The position numbers were made by a program, and so were the translations under genes. From assembly GCA_911728435.2 (NCBI GenBank), contig OU452212.1, forward strand, positions 8,066,563 to 8,130,562: 64,000 nucleotides of DNA, in the 5' to 3' direction. The DNA is from Apoderus coryli (taxonomy: Eukaryota; Arthropoda; Insecta; Coleoptera; Attelabidae). A model generated the notes under the pieces. It had not been told where the DNA came from. It saw nothing but the letters and a program-made list of their open reading frames with translations, and ran no database searches. This document shows positions 33,131 through 43,489 of the stretch, in pieces; the first letter of the stretch is position 1; every line of letters starts with the position of its first letter.

Positions 33131-34406
33131 CGAGGCATGTTTTTTAAGTAAGTACCGTTTTGGAATTAAAAAAAGACGTGCAAAGATATCGCAATAATTT
33201 TTACATGAAAGCCTGTACCTTAATCTACTTTTCTACATAATTTCCGTGAATATTGAGGCACTTGTCATAACGTGGCACCAGTTTTTGAATACCCTCCTCA
33301 TAAAATTCTGCCGCCTGATTTGTTAACCACTGTATCACAAATGTTTTGACTTCGTTATCGTCTTGAAGACGCTGACCACCCAGGTGTTTCTTCAAGTGCA
33401 GGAACAAATTGTAGGCGCTGGGCGCCAGATCAGGGCTGTATGGAGGATGATCTAGAGTTTCCGATTTAAAAGATTTGATGAGATCTTTGGTCCGATTAGC
33501 CACATGTGGACAGGCATTGTCATGCAGCAAAACGATACCCTTACTCAACTTGCCACGTCTTTTGTTCTGGATTGCACGACGCAGATTGTTCAATGTCTCA
33601 CAATAAGCCGCTGCATTGAGTGTCTCATTACGAGGCAGAAACTCCACTAGCAATACTCCTTTTCTGTCCCAAAAAACTGTGCACATGATTTTCCGGGCAG
33701 AAATTGTTTGCTTAAACTTCACTCTTTTGGGTGATGATGAATGTTGCCATTCCATGGATTGTTGTTTCGATTCTGGTGTGACGTAGGCCACCCATGTTTC
33801 GTCAACAGTAACAATTTGGTCTAAAAAATCTTCACCTTCATTGTGGTACCGCTCAAGGGTTTTGTGAAAATCCGTCAACATTTTTGGAACCCAACGTGAA
33901 CACAATTTCCGGTAATTCAAGTTCTCGGTCACAATGCGATACAAAACACTACGAGAATATTGAGGAAAGCAGTCGCACATTGATGAAATTGTAAAGCGTC
34001 TGGTTTCTCTCACCTTTTCCTCCACTTTCTATACCAAATCTTCATTAACGACCGAAGGACGCCCACTCCGTTCTTCATCATGCACATTTGTGCGGCGATC
34101 TTTAAATGCTCTCACCCATTTCCTTACCATTCCATCACTCATAATGTTTTGTCCGTAAACTTCACAGATGTCACGATGAATATCAATCGGTTTTACGCCT
34201 TTAGCACTAAGAAATCGTATAACAGCCCGTACTTCACAATCGGCGGGACTCACGATTGTCGGAGGCATCTTAAACACTCAGTAAACAACGTATACAATGA
34301 GGAATCATACTGTAATGGTGTCAGTGCGTAGACAAGAGATTTAGGTAACCAGCGCGGAACGCCGACCGTAGCGCTGCGGCGGTACTTACTAAAAAAACGT
34401 GCCTCG
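33131..34406 (-). mobile_element. mariner transposon, full-length copy 1, inactive
   Basis: A 1,276-bp element flanked by TA dinucleotides, with inverted ends that begin cgaggcatgttttttaagta and end acttactaaaaaaacgtgcc plus tcg. The minus-strand transposase (34277 to 33225) has an HTH region (EVRAVIRFLSAKGVKPIDI, MVRKWVRAFKD, ERSGRPSVV), WVPK linker, first catalytic Asp in IVTVDETWVAYV and second in LLHDNACPHVA. Two defects are visible: an in-frame stop after NEDLV near 34030, and the third catalytic Asp replaced by Ala (SPDLAPSAYNLF). It is otherwise open and therefore young. The paralogue at 53.7 kb has a different substitution at the same codon. Confidence 0.93.
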
Positions 34407-34429
34407 TATATCCTCATTCGTGGTAAGTG

Positions 34430-34580
34430 TGTTGGTTACATTGCTTTTGAAATTTCTTTGGAACTTGGGCCAGATAAAAGTAAAACAGGACAGGCCCCAA
34501 CATTGAACCCTGAGTCACACCAAAAGTAATTTTATATCCCAACCGCTGCTGTACGTCTGCTGAACATAAACTGCAATAAC
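34430..34580 (-). mobile_element. Short LINE RT motif-B scrap
   Basis: The minus strand encodes ITFGVTQGSMLGPVLFYF followed by YLAQ. Nearly the same string (IAFGVTQGSMLGPVLFCF, then YLAQ) is on the plus strand at about 60960-61025. It is motif B of a non-LTR reverse transcriptase. Only about 30 codons are recognisable. Confidence 0.5.
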
Positions 34581-34672
34581 TTTCATAATATGAAATATAT
34601 ATAAAGTTTGTTAAAACACACATACAAATCTGTATAAACACTTGACAATTAAAAAAACTCATAAGCACGAAA

Positions 34673-37600
34673 CTATTGTTTGTACTCCAAATCAACAACA
34701 AGAGCCAAATGATCTGATGGATAATATTCATTCGGTAAACCCTTAAATTTACTCAGTTGCTTTTCTCCACTCATCGGTATCACTTGTTTTATCGTAAATC
34801 TATTACTCTGTACAAATATATAATCTAAGCAATCCTTAAAATCGTTGGTGTAATTCGTATATTTTGGAGTTCCACATGCACTAAGGAGTTTTCCCAGCTC
34901 ATGTTTGAGTTTTGCTTTTCCATTCTCAGCAACTAGAACACAATTACGTATTATTAGTTAAAATCGGTAATAGAAACTATACTAATTTGACGTACGTACT
35001 TTTTAAACAATCTGGATGACGAGGATCTAATGTACGATTGATCAGAAATGGATAGACAGTCTTTTTGGGGCTACTATTGAAATCGCCACATAATATCACA
35101 GACACCTTAGGACTTATCTGAAAGTTAAAACATAAATCACAAATATACCAACAGATAAAAAAACTGTAAACTAACACTTGAAAGTTGCTGACGTAAATTA
35201 GCCAAGAATATAGCTGCCATATTGGCTTGAATCAGCCTGACATCATCAGCATCTGGTCGATAAAATAAGTGAGTATTACCAACGATCACATACTCATTTT
35301 TACGTGCTTTCGATTTTAATACAATTACTTGTAACGAGGTGGCCTGTCGCATAAAAGTATCGTGTAACATTTTATTTCTTTTAACTAATGCATACAATTG
35401 TTTGAACATGCCTCGAACCCCTATCACATTCTTAAACACAATGTGTTGTTTGTCATATTTCCTGCAAGACATTTATTATTTATACACAATGAATAACAGA
35501 GTGGATCTCAGTACGAACGTGCAAGACATAGAAGAGGGGAGCAGGAAGAAACTCCTGGTCACTTAGCAACAAAATGCACCGTTATCAGACGCCAACACTT
35601 GGGGCATGAAATCGTGCAAGATGGAGACGTGTTGTCCCTAAAACCAGCCAAGCTACTGGAGTTCATGAGAGCTCTAGAACTTGATGGAGAGGTCGCAGTG
35701 TATCCCTTAATTTTAATCTTACAATGCTCGAAAGACTAGAAACTTTCAGATGCTGTGAAAGAAAAATATGTAGCTTAGAAATATATACATGCTACTGTTT
35801 GATGCAGGTCTATTTGATGCTGGCGTGCTCTGTTAGAACGAGTTCGGGGTATTGTCGTTTGGAAAATACCTAATTCCAGAGAACGACGTGGGATGGACAA
35901 ACCTAAAAGAGGGAATGTTCTTCTGTTCAACAAGAAAGCAAAGTAAGACAAGCTTCAGACATTGCGAACATTAAAAACCACGCAGTAAATCCGACATCTT
36001 TTGACGCGAGACTTGGCGAGGTTTTCAGTTTGGTCAGTTTGCCAAATGGAAAGTTAGCGAGCGTGAGGTTACGACGAAAACAGCCTGTGTAGCAAGTTTT
36101 ATTTTGCTTCACACAAAATGCTATAACTCACGAATTAAAAGTCAGATTGCTGTCAAATTTATACACGTATCGTTTGAAGGTTAGTACTAAATAAAATCAT
36201 ATGGAAAAAATTCTAGTAACGCCATCTATGGCATTTTTGGACTAATATGTTCATTAATTAATTATGAAAAGGAATTTACTCACGTGAATTTGCTACGTTT
36301 AAATGCACAAACCAAACCCTCTGCTATATAATTTCCTTTACGATTAAACATAGCCATATAGTCGTTTTCTTTGAATTTGTTGAAAAAATAATCAGTATAA
36401 TGAACTTGGTCAACCTCCTGTAGGCATACAATATCTGCCTTGTAACCTATGAATATAAAACTTATGAAAAACACGGCTACTCAATTTCAAATTCCTTACA
36501 AATTATAAAGATTCCTCTCTCTATAACATGTGCAAAAACTGACGGATTTTATTCGAAAACTAAAGAAAGAATAAAGTAAAGCAAGAAATTCTTAACCTCA
36601 AAGTTAGAGTAGTCCTTACCGAATATTTCTATAGCGATCATTTGTTTCCTATAATGTATACTTAATGCTCTTGGTGGACAGTCAGGAAATTTATCAAAAG
36701 TAGTATATCTTTCTGCTAAAGTATTGTATGACATGACACGAATCCTGAAATCAACAATTTCAATAATAGAGATTTCTTCTTCAGGCCAGATGCATGAGAC
36801 AAACAAAAAAGATAAGATACCACGCATGTGGGCATGGCATATGTTACGTCAACTTGTGATAAATTCCGCCATATTGAGGTATACTTTCTGTGTTGATTTT
36901 ACGGTTCATATCAAGGACCTGTTTAAAATAATAGTTTTAAGTGTTAAACCCTTAATTTTTGTGGAAAATGCGGTGTGCAAAGAGTTTTTTACCCGGTACC
37001 AAGTTTAAAAACTAAAATTCAAGCGATAAATAAAACAATAACTTAAAAAATATAATTTTGATACTTTGCAACCACAAAACGTCCCTTCATTTTTTTTAGA
37101 TTTTTCTTATTTACATAAGGAATGTCTTCTTTGACACTAAAACTATATTTCAAACAATAAAGAAAACACTACCCTCAAACATTATAACTAAGTTTCGACG
37201 TTTTCCAACGATACTGTGTACTTCGCGTAATAAAATTTATCACAACGTGACGTCATGCGCAAATGCATACCAAATCAGGACGCGTCAATATCATATCTTG
37301 TTTATTTTGTATCATTTTGTGATTGAACCTAATTGAAACAAGCTTTATGTTCATTTTGTCATGACTAAGAGTACCGCACGAACTTGGAGAATTCATGTTT
37401 ACGGAAGAATAGCCAAATATATCTTACGCTGTATTATTAACTGGATTTTGGGTGTAGCCATGCCTCCACCTAATCACATCCAAACTCAATTTCAACATTT
37501 TATCCACCTTACAGTCAGATATTACTTCACGACACTCTCCAACGTCTTTAAAAGTGTTTTTCGGTTGACACACCAACTTGAGGTAGTACCCAATATCTTT

Positions 37601-38167
37601 GCCATCAACCAAATATTCGTGTTCCGAAGATATCCTTTTCCAATTTACTTTATTTTTCGATTTATACCAGAAATATTTGCATAGTGTCTCATCGGTACAT
37701 AATGCACGAAACTGTACAGGTTTTACTGGATATCCCGCTAATATAATTGGTGGTAACGTGAGTTCTGTTATGAATGGACCATTTAGTAAAACTTTATACT
37801 CAATATCTTGTATCCGTAACCTGTATAGGTTGAGTTTGTTGGAATATTCTTTGAATAATGATTTTATATTAGTATTTTTTAATTCACGAGTACCACCGAA
37901 TCTCCGATAAAGTTTGATATCGTTAATATTTGAAATTAGTTCTTTAATATCATCAACTGTATCTGTATCACTAACTCTCTTGGATATTGCTTCGTGTATA
38001 TTGTGGTACAAAACAGATATATCGTCGTTACAGTTAACCATCACAACGATGTTATTTTCAAGTTTTCTATCTGGTCCCAGTTTTATTTCAAATATAAAAC
38101 GCACAGTGTATTCGTCTGAGTTCTTCTTTTCACAAAATGAGGCTACGTGTTGCGCTTCCATTTCCAT
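34673..38167 (-). CDS. PDE12: PDE12-like 2',5'-phosphodiesterase / 3' exonuclease
   Basis: Six minus-strand exons with matching phases: 38167-37470, 36744-36620, 36446-36284, 35461-35176, 35117-35000 and 34932-34673, about 549 residues (human 609). Exon 1 holds the PDE12-specific N-terminal region (ILAGYPVKPVQFRALC, DGKDIGYYLKLVCQP). The endonuclease/exonuclease/phosphatase fold follows: RVMSYNTLAERY with a metal-binding Asn, CLQEVDQVHY with the catalytic Glu, VIVGNTHLFYRPDADDVRLI, VILCGDFNSSPKK and the terminal YYPSDHLALV with the catalytic Asp-His. The enzyme degrades 2',5'-oligoadenylate and mitochondrial poly(A). The start chosen is the first ATG (a second Met is two codons later). No clear mitochondrial presequence is seen, so an upstream exon is possible. 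Intron 3 contains an R1-like LINE scrap. The exon 1 donor (ag|gtggag) is chosen by phase and is the least certain junction. Confidence 0.9.
35480..35760 (+). mobile_element. LINE C-terminal scrap in PDE12 intron
   Basis: A plus-strand reading with one shift gives EEGEQEETPGHLATKCTVI, then RRQHLGHEIVQDGDVLSLK and AKLLEFMRALEL. The pattern (His...Cys then LLEFMRA) matches the end of R1/LOA-type polyproteins. It lies antisense to PDE12. Confidence 0.5.
36108..36245 (+). repeat. Dispersed 140-bp repeat, copy 1
   Basis: The segment acaaaatgctataactcacg...gtaacgccatctatggc recurs at about 52227-52355 with roughly 85-90 percent identity by eye. It is non-coding, probably part of a non-autonomous transposon. 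Confidence 0.7.
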
Positions 38168-38537
38168 TTAAAATTGTTTTAAAAATTCAACAAAACTAAG
38201 TTTGGGAAATATACCCAATACCTACTTACTCAATTAATAGTTCTTAGCTATCTAGTGGGAATATTTTCGAAAAAAAACTTAAATTTACAGATACCTATAG
38301 ATAAGATAAAATAGTTTTTGAAGCTGTTGATTATATTATGATAATAATTAGAGAGTAATATGCAAATTATGGAACACTAGAGTAGCCACAGCTTATCACA
38401 ATAAGCTAGGTTAGGATTCTCGCTTGGGGACTCTTCTCTTCTCGGTGTGGCCACCATCTTGTGGCCTCTCTGAAAAGAAGGTTAATGATTTTTCATAACC
38501 AAAAGACTTAACCTCCAATGATTTTGATAAGAAAAAT
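38168..38537. promoter_or_regulatory. Divergent promoter region between PDE12 and JMJD7
   Basis: Only 370 bp separate the two start codons, which point away from each other. This implies a shared bidirectional promoter. An octamer ATGCAAAT lies at 38360-38367, and a small inverted motif tggccaccatcttgtggcc lies at about 38449-38467. No canonical TATA box is positioned convincingly. Confidence 0.55.
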
Positions 38538-39763
38538 ATGGATACGAGCCCCAGGAAGATAATTAAAGATGTCTTAAATGTGCTCTACGATGAAAGCGAA
38601 GGTATTGCAAAATTAATAAAAATAGAACACAAGTTTACTATATTTGTTTTACTTTAGAGCTTCTATATTCCATACAGGAAGTAAAAGTGATCGACTACAA
38701 CAGAATAGATAAAACCGCTTGGACCCTAGAATTTTATCGAGAATATGTCTCACGAAATATACCAGTGTTAATTAAAGGTGGATGTAACCATTTTAAAGCA
38801 ATAAATAAATGGAATTCAAATTATTTTTTGTAAAGAGTAATTCCTTACATAATTAGACAAATTCCAATTATTGATTTACTATTTCAGAAAACATTTGAGA
38901 AACAAAGAGGTTAAAGTAGCAATTACTCCCAACGGTTATGCTGATGGTATTAATAAAATTGATGAAACAGAATATTTCGTTTTACCAGAGGAAAAAACAA
39001 TGTTAATGCAAGATGTTTTGAACTTTTTAAATGATAAGTAAGTATGAACTAAACATTGTTATTCTAATCAACTATTAAAGCATGTTGTTACGTTTAAGAT
39101 TACCTAATTATGTTTGTTACATTCAAGAGCAAAATTCTAACTTTGAGAAATATCCAGAATTAAAAGATGATATTCCTAACCACATAGAATGGGCGACAAT
39201 GGCATTTAATAAACTACCAGACGCTGTTAATTTCTGGATGGGTGATGAGAGGGCTATCACCAGCAGTAAGTGTTGTATATCTATACTTAGTACTTAGTAG
39301 GAAATATCTTAAAATTTTAGTGCATAAAGATCCATACGAAAATATCTATTGCGTCATTGATGGCTACAAAGACTTCATCCTAATACCACCAATGGATTTG
39401 CCATACATAACCTATAAAAATTACCCCGTACGAGTCTACAACAATGTTACCCCACTACGATATGATATCGAGAACGATCCCAACTCCACATACCCGAATG
39501 GAATGATAAATTGGATTGCAAATGATCCAATAGATAGAGAATGCAATGTAAAACACGCAAATTTTAGGAAAGCGAGACGATTTGAAGTTAGAGTTGAGAA
39601 GGGAGATATTTTGTACTTACCTAGCCTTTGGTTCCATCATGTTCGACAAAGCCATGGTTGTGTAGCTGCTAATTATTGGTATGACCTAGAATATTCTAGT
39701 CCAATGTATTGTTATTACCAAATGTTAAATAAATTATGCGAATTAAACAAACTAAATCCTTAA
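38538..39763 (+). CDS. JMJD7: JMJD7-like JmjC lysyl hydroxylase
   Basis: Five exons with consistent phases: 38538-38601, 38658-38829, 38888-39037, 39099-39265 and 39321-39763, giving 331 residues (human 316). Diagnostic blocks are [67 protein letters not shown] and [18 protein letters not shown]. The JmjC iron ligands are His and Asp of HKD and the distal His of HHVRQSHG, and Lys/Thr positions fit 2-oxoglutarate binding. The family hydroxylates lysine on DRG1/2 GTPases in the cytosol. Splice signals are all GT-AG. The gene ends 53 bp before the CSTF1 stop codon on the other strand, so their 3' untranslated regions must overlap. Confidence 0.95.
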
Positions 39764-39816
39764 AGAAAGATTTTTCTATATTCAATAACGGGTTATAAGT
39801 GAACTTAAAGATATAT

Positions 39817-41374
39817 TTATAGTGTCGGTGTTCGTCTATACCAAAACCGAGCACGGAAATCGTCAGAACATGTTAAGAAAGCAGCTTGATTTGGAGAATG
39901 TGCAATCAAACGGACTGCGCCATTATGTCCCAAGGACATCAGCTGCTTCCGTGATGCATTTCTAGAGTTCCAAGCACATAGAGACGTTGTTGCCTCGTCA
40001 GGGAATAGAACGTAATCTTCTGTGTGATTAAATACTGCCTGTGCTTCGTATTCCTGCTTTCCAGTAGTACCTGAGGGGGTAAATTTGGTGCGTTACCATC
40101 ACTAAACAATATAAGGTTAAAAATTACTAACCTGCTCCTGTGTACGCGATCAAGCATCTGCTTGTAGTTAATTCCCACAATTTGCAGATAGAATTCTTCC
40201 CAGCTGTTAATAAATACTTTCCATTCTTGGAAAACGCTACCGAGCACACTTCCTGACCATCGTGGGCTTTGGGAAACGTGTTAATACAGCGGTTCGATAC
40301 CCCATCCCACAATTTAACTGCTCCGTCTTTACTACATGTAGCGAACACCTTTGCATCTAGAAGAATACTTGTCAACTGATTTTAATTCAAACTAATTATT
40401 TATGGTTGTTACCTGGGGACCATTTAACGCAAGTAACTGTTTGAGTATGTTGTTGATTAGGAAAAGGACAGACGTAGCATTGTAGCGTGTTCAAGTCATA
40501 CATTCGAACAACTGGGTGAGTTGTAGCCACAGTTAAGTGATCACCGCTAGGGTGAAATGCGAAGAATCGAACCTGTTCAGCTTCCGTAATAGTTTTAAAA
40601 GCCTTCTTAACACTTGCTTTGGATATGTCAAACAGTTTGATAGTGTGGTCCTTCGAGCCGGAACACAAGATCGGTTCTTTAGGATGGAACTCCAGGCACG
40701 TCACTTCTTCCATATGATCGTAGAGTGTTCGTATTACTGGATGACCTTGTTGTTCACCGCGTGATTGATCCATTTCATCCGGTGCCGATTTAGCTAACAT
40801 TCTATCTACATCCAGGATTTTAATACTCGCATCCACACTACCAGTGGCTATTAACTGTCCATCAGCTGAGAAACATCCAGCTCGGCAATTGCCTTTGTGC
40901 GAAGTAACGTAAGCGGTTTCGTAAAGTGCCGGTTCCGGTGCGAGAATATTTGATTCGGTTTCAAACTCTAAATCTACAAAATAAAATTATTTTAAATAAA
41001 TATACATGCGAACATTTTGAAGTGTACATACCTAATCCAGGACCGACATGCAAATTCCCCATTCCCATACTGTGTGACCTATCTCTACGATCGGGTTCAT
41101 GTTCTAATCCTGTAAGAACTACGTGGAATAATCTATCACTAGGAGCGCAAGCTGGTTCTGCTTGAACTGCTTGCGAAAGATTTTGACCCAGAGTTGTATG
41201 TCCATCGTAAAATAACTGGCTAAAATTATGCAAATTGTGCATTCGCAACTAATAATTCCATTGGTTAGTTACCTACCTGATAATTAGACGATACAAAAAT
41301 TCCCTGCTTTTGATTAGGTTTTTCGTATCTGGATCAGGAACAGTAACGTTGTTTAAGGTTGGTGTGTTCGTCAT
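39817..41374 (-). CDS. CSTF1: Cleavage stimulation factor subunit 1 (CstF50)
   Basis: Five minus-strand exons: 41374-41277, 41219-41032, 40973-40413, 40356-40132 and 40070-39817, totalling 441 residues (human 431). The N-terminal homodimerisation region reads [22 protein letters not shown]40 repeats follow: [80 protein letters not shown] and [20 protein letters not shown], ending [19 protein letters not shown]. The protein is part of the CstF complex that binds downstream GU-rich elements and promotes mRNA 3'-end cleavage. The ATG is the first in frame and the length supports it. It is convergent with JMJD7 and divergent from TRIM45. Confidence 0.96.
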
Positions 41375-41399
41375 TTTTACTATTTTATCCAAAATAATT

Positions 41400-42300
41400 T
41401 AAAAAGCTTCAATTGAAATTATTTTTCAAAAGATAAACAACTTTACAATTATTTGTTTATTTTTATTGAGGTTAACTGCCTCTTCTTTTGTGGAAGGTAT
41501 CATTGAATGTATTCATAGAAAATATTTTTTTACAAGAGCGCTATCTTTTTCAAAATTCATGAGCTGAAACTTTCCGAAAAATAGATTCCTAGTTTTATAA
41601 TAATATAAAGTTGTATGCCTTTATTATTAATTAATGATTAGTGATGCCTTTTTTAACATTCTTATTCGTATTTGAATTTAGGGAAGTTACAATTTCGTGC
41701 CAGGATCACATAAATTGGAACACGTATTAGTAGAAAGTTATTGATTCAAAATTCATAGACTATAACATTCCGAAATATAGGTATCTAGCATTTAAAAAAT
41801 ATAAATCAATTTATTTATTGTTGTACAAGTTACAAGACATAATTTTGAATACATTAATAATGTATCAAAATAATAGTAGGAAGTTATTGATTGTTTTACA
41901 AGGGCGCCATCTCTTTCAAAATTCACGAATTAGTTAACCTGAAATATAGTGCCAAACGGTGAAGACATGGAGTGGGGATAACGATTTCTCCATACTATTT
42001 AGGCTCTTTGGAATAGGCCATTAATATGAAATTAACCTCATTTTTCATTCTGTCTTCTTTTTTCTTGAAGATGTCATTAGCAAAGCAAAGAACGAATTTA
42101 TTACTTTTCAAAAATTCTATTTACAGATTCTTTATAAAATAAATTATAATTTATTAACCTGTATATAAATATATAGAACTTTAATTGTGCTACTAAAATC
42201 CATAGGCAGATACCCAACTAATTTAAATATCTGGAAATAAAATTTGAATTTCAAACGCTCGACGCTTGCAGTTTCCATAGGGCAACTAGGTATATAATAA
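41400..42300. other. CSTF1-TRIM45 intergenic region with degenerate repeats
   Basis: No gene is seen. Three imperfect copies of a motif of the form 'tacaaG.GCgCcatcTctttcaaaattca' occur near 41531, 41745 (partial) and 41893. They are each followed by a related ccgaaatataG segment, which indicates a short tandem or nested non-autonomous repeat. Confidence 0.5.
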
Positions 42301-42329
42301 AATAGAACAGAACAGTCGCGTCGGTTCCT

Positions 42330-42525
42330 CAGTTTTTTTACAGACGGCGCGACGTCGAGACGCTAGCCGTTTTCACATTTTTATTATTAAACAGCATATT
42401 TCCCAAGCAAAAAGCGTTGTATTATGAATTTTCATTATGTTATTGTGAAACAAACTTTGTAAAAATAGAAATAAAAACAAAATTAAGAGGAGCTTAGAGA
42501 ATTTGGTTCAACTATTTAAGTAAAG
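42330..42525 (+). promoter_or_regulatory. Probable non-coding first exon and promoter of TRIM45
   Basis: A locally GC-rich, CpG-bearing segment (gacggcgcgacgtcgagacg, about 42343) precedes a strong splice donor aaag|gtaagt at 42525/42526. The first TRIM45 coding exon is preceded by a good acceptor (ttattttccag, ending 43480) 9 bp before the ATG. A leader exon spliced across about 950 bp is therefore likely. The exact start is inferred. Confidence 0.45.
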
Positions 42526-43189
42526 GTAAGTAGGTAATAATATTTTTACAACTTTATTGCCAGTTGTTTTATTAATTTTGTTGTAGTAAGCAGTAAGTTT
42601 TGAACAAAAGCCAGTTGATATCAAATAGAATACAATTTCCATTGCAAAAGCTTGTAATAACGATTATCTATTTTTATCTTGTAATTAAACTACCTACTTA
42701 TTATTTTAATAGTTTAAACTAACTAGTAGTACAATCAGTTTAGAGTACAAATTACAATTTTAGCAATAAAAGTTTATTTTTAGATTTCAGAAAAACGAAA
42801 TTTGCCAAATTGCATTAGCTATTGTTCAGGGACGTATCAAGAATATTTTCATGAATAGTTTGGAGATTTATACCCCATATAATTAGCAGGAAATGTAACC
42901 GAGTCTTCATAACTTTAGTAAAAACGACCGTGGCTGATATAAAACTAGTTTTTTGAATGCCAGCGAGTGTCCTAAAAAGACTGATACAATTTGGAGGACG
43001 CCGCGTCCCAAAAACAGGCGTTCCATACAGTATATTATTATAGTTCTATATATATTTTTCTTAATCACTAACCCTCATCTCTCAGTAAGCGACATAAATT
43101 ACGACGTAGATTGTAATAAATACCCCCAAATGGTAAAACAGATGGTGAATTTCTTTCTAAGATGAATTAGGGGTTGCCTTATTAAAAAA

Positions 43190-43425
43190 ACACACACAAT
43201 AATGGCAATAGGATGTAATGGAGTTGTTACTTCTTCGTTAGTGAACTTTGTTTTACCGGGCAAATTGCCTGCTCATAGTAGATGTCGCCACAAACATCTT
43301 CTTATCATTCGGTATCTCGTGCTAGTATAAGCTCTTCGTAAATGTTGGAAATTTGACTCACATTGCCTGCCGATCTCCAATGATGAGTTGTGGATCATCT
43401 GGTGAAAGCAGCAAATTTCCTTATA
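43190..43425 (+). mobile_element. Decayed hammerhead retroelement in TRIM45 intron 1
   Basis: It shares with the ATAD3-intron element the block tagatgtcgccacaaacatc and the region tgccgatctccaatgatgag...tctggtgaaag. The ribozyme core is broken: CTGATGA has become AATGATGA, and the second half of stem II, the GAAA box and stem III are deleted. Stem I is still closed by complementary ggaaatttg (43347-43355) and caaatttcc (43412-43420), which differ from the bases used at that place in the other copy. Confidence 0.65.
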
Positions 43426-43489
43426 GTCTTTAATTTCGGTATTTTTTCCTCATGAGGTGAAATGATAAATTATTTTCCAGAAAGAAATC

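Noticed and set aside
37424..37469. PDE12 as a 247-residue single-exon protein ending at 37424
   Set aside because: The catalytic domain continues in further exons with consistent phases, so the apparent end is intron read-through.
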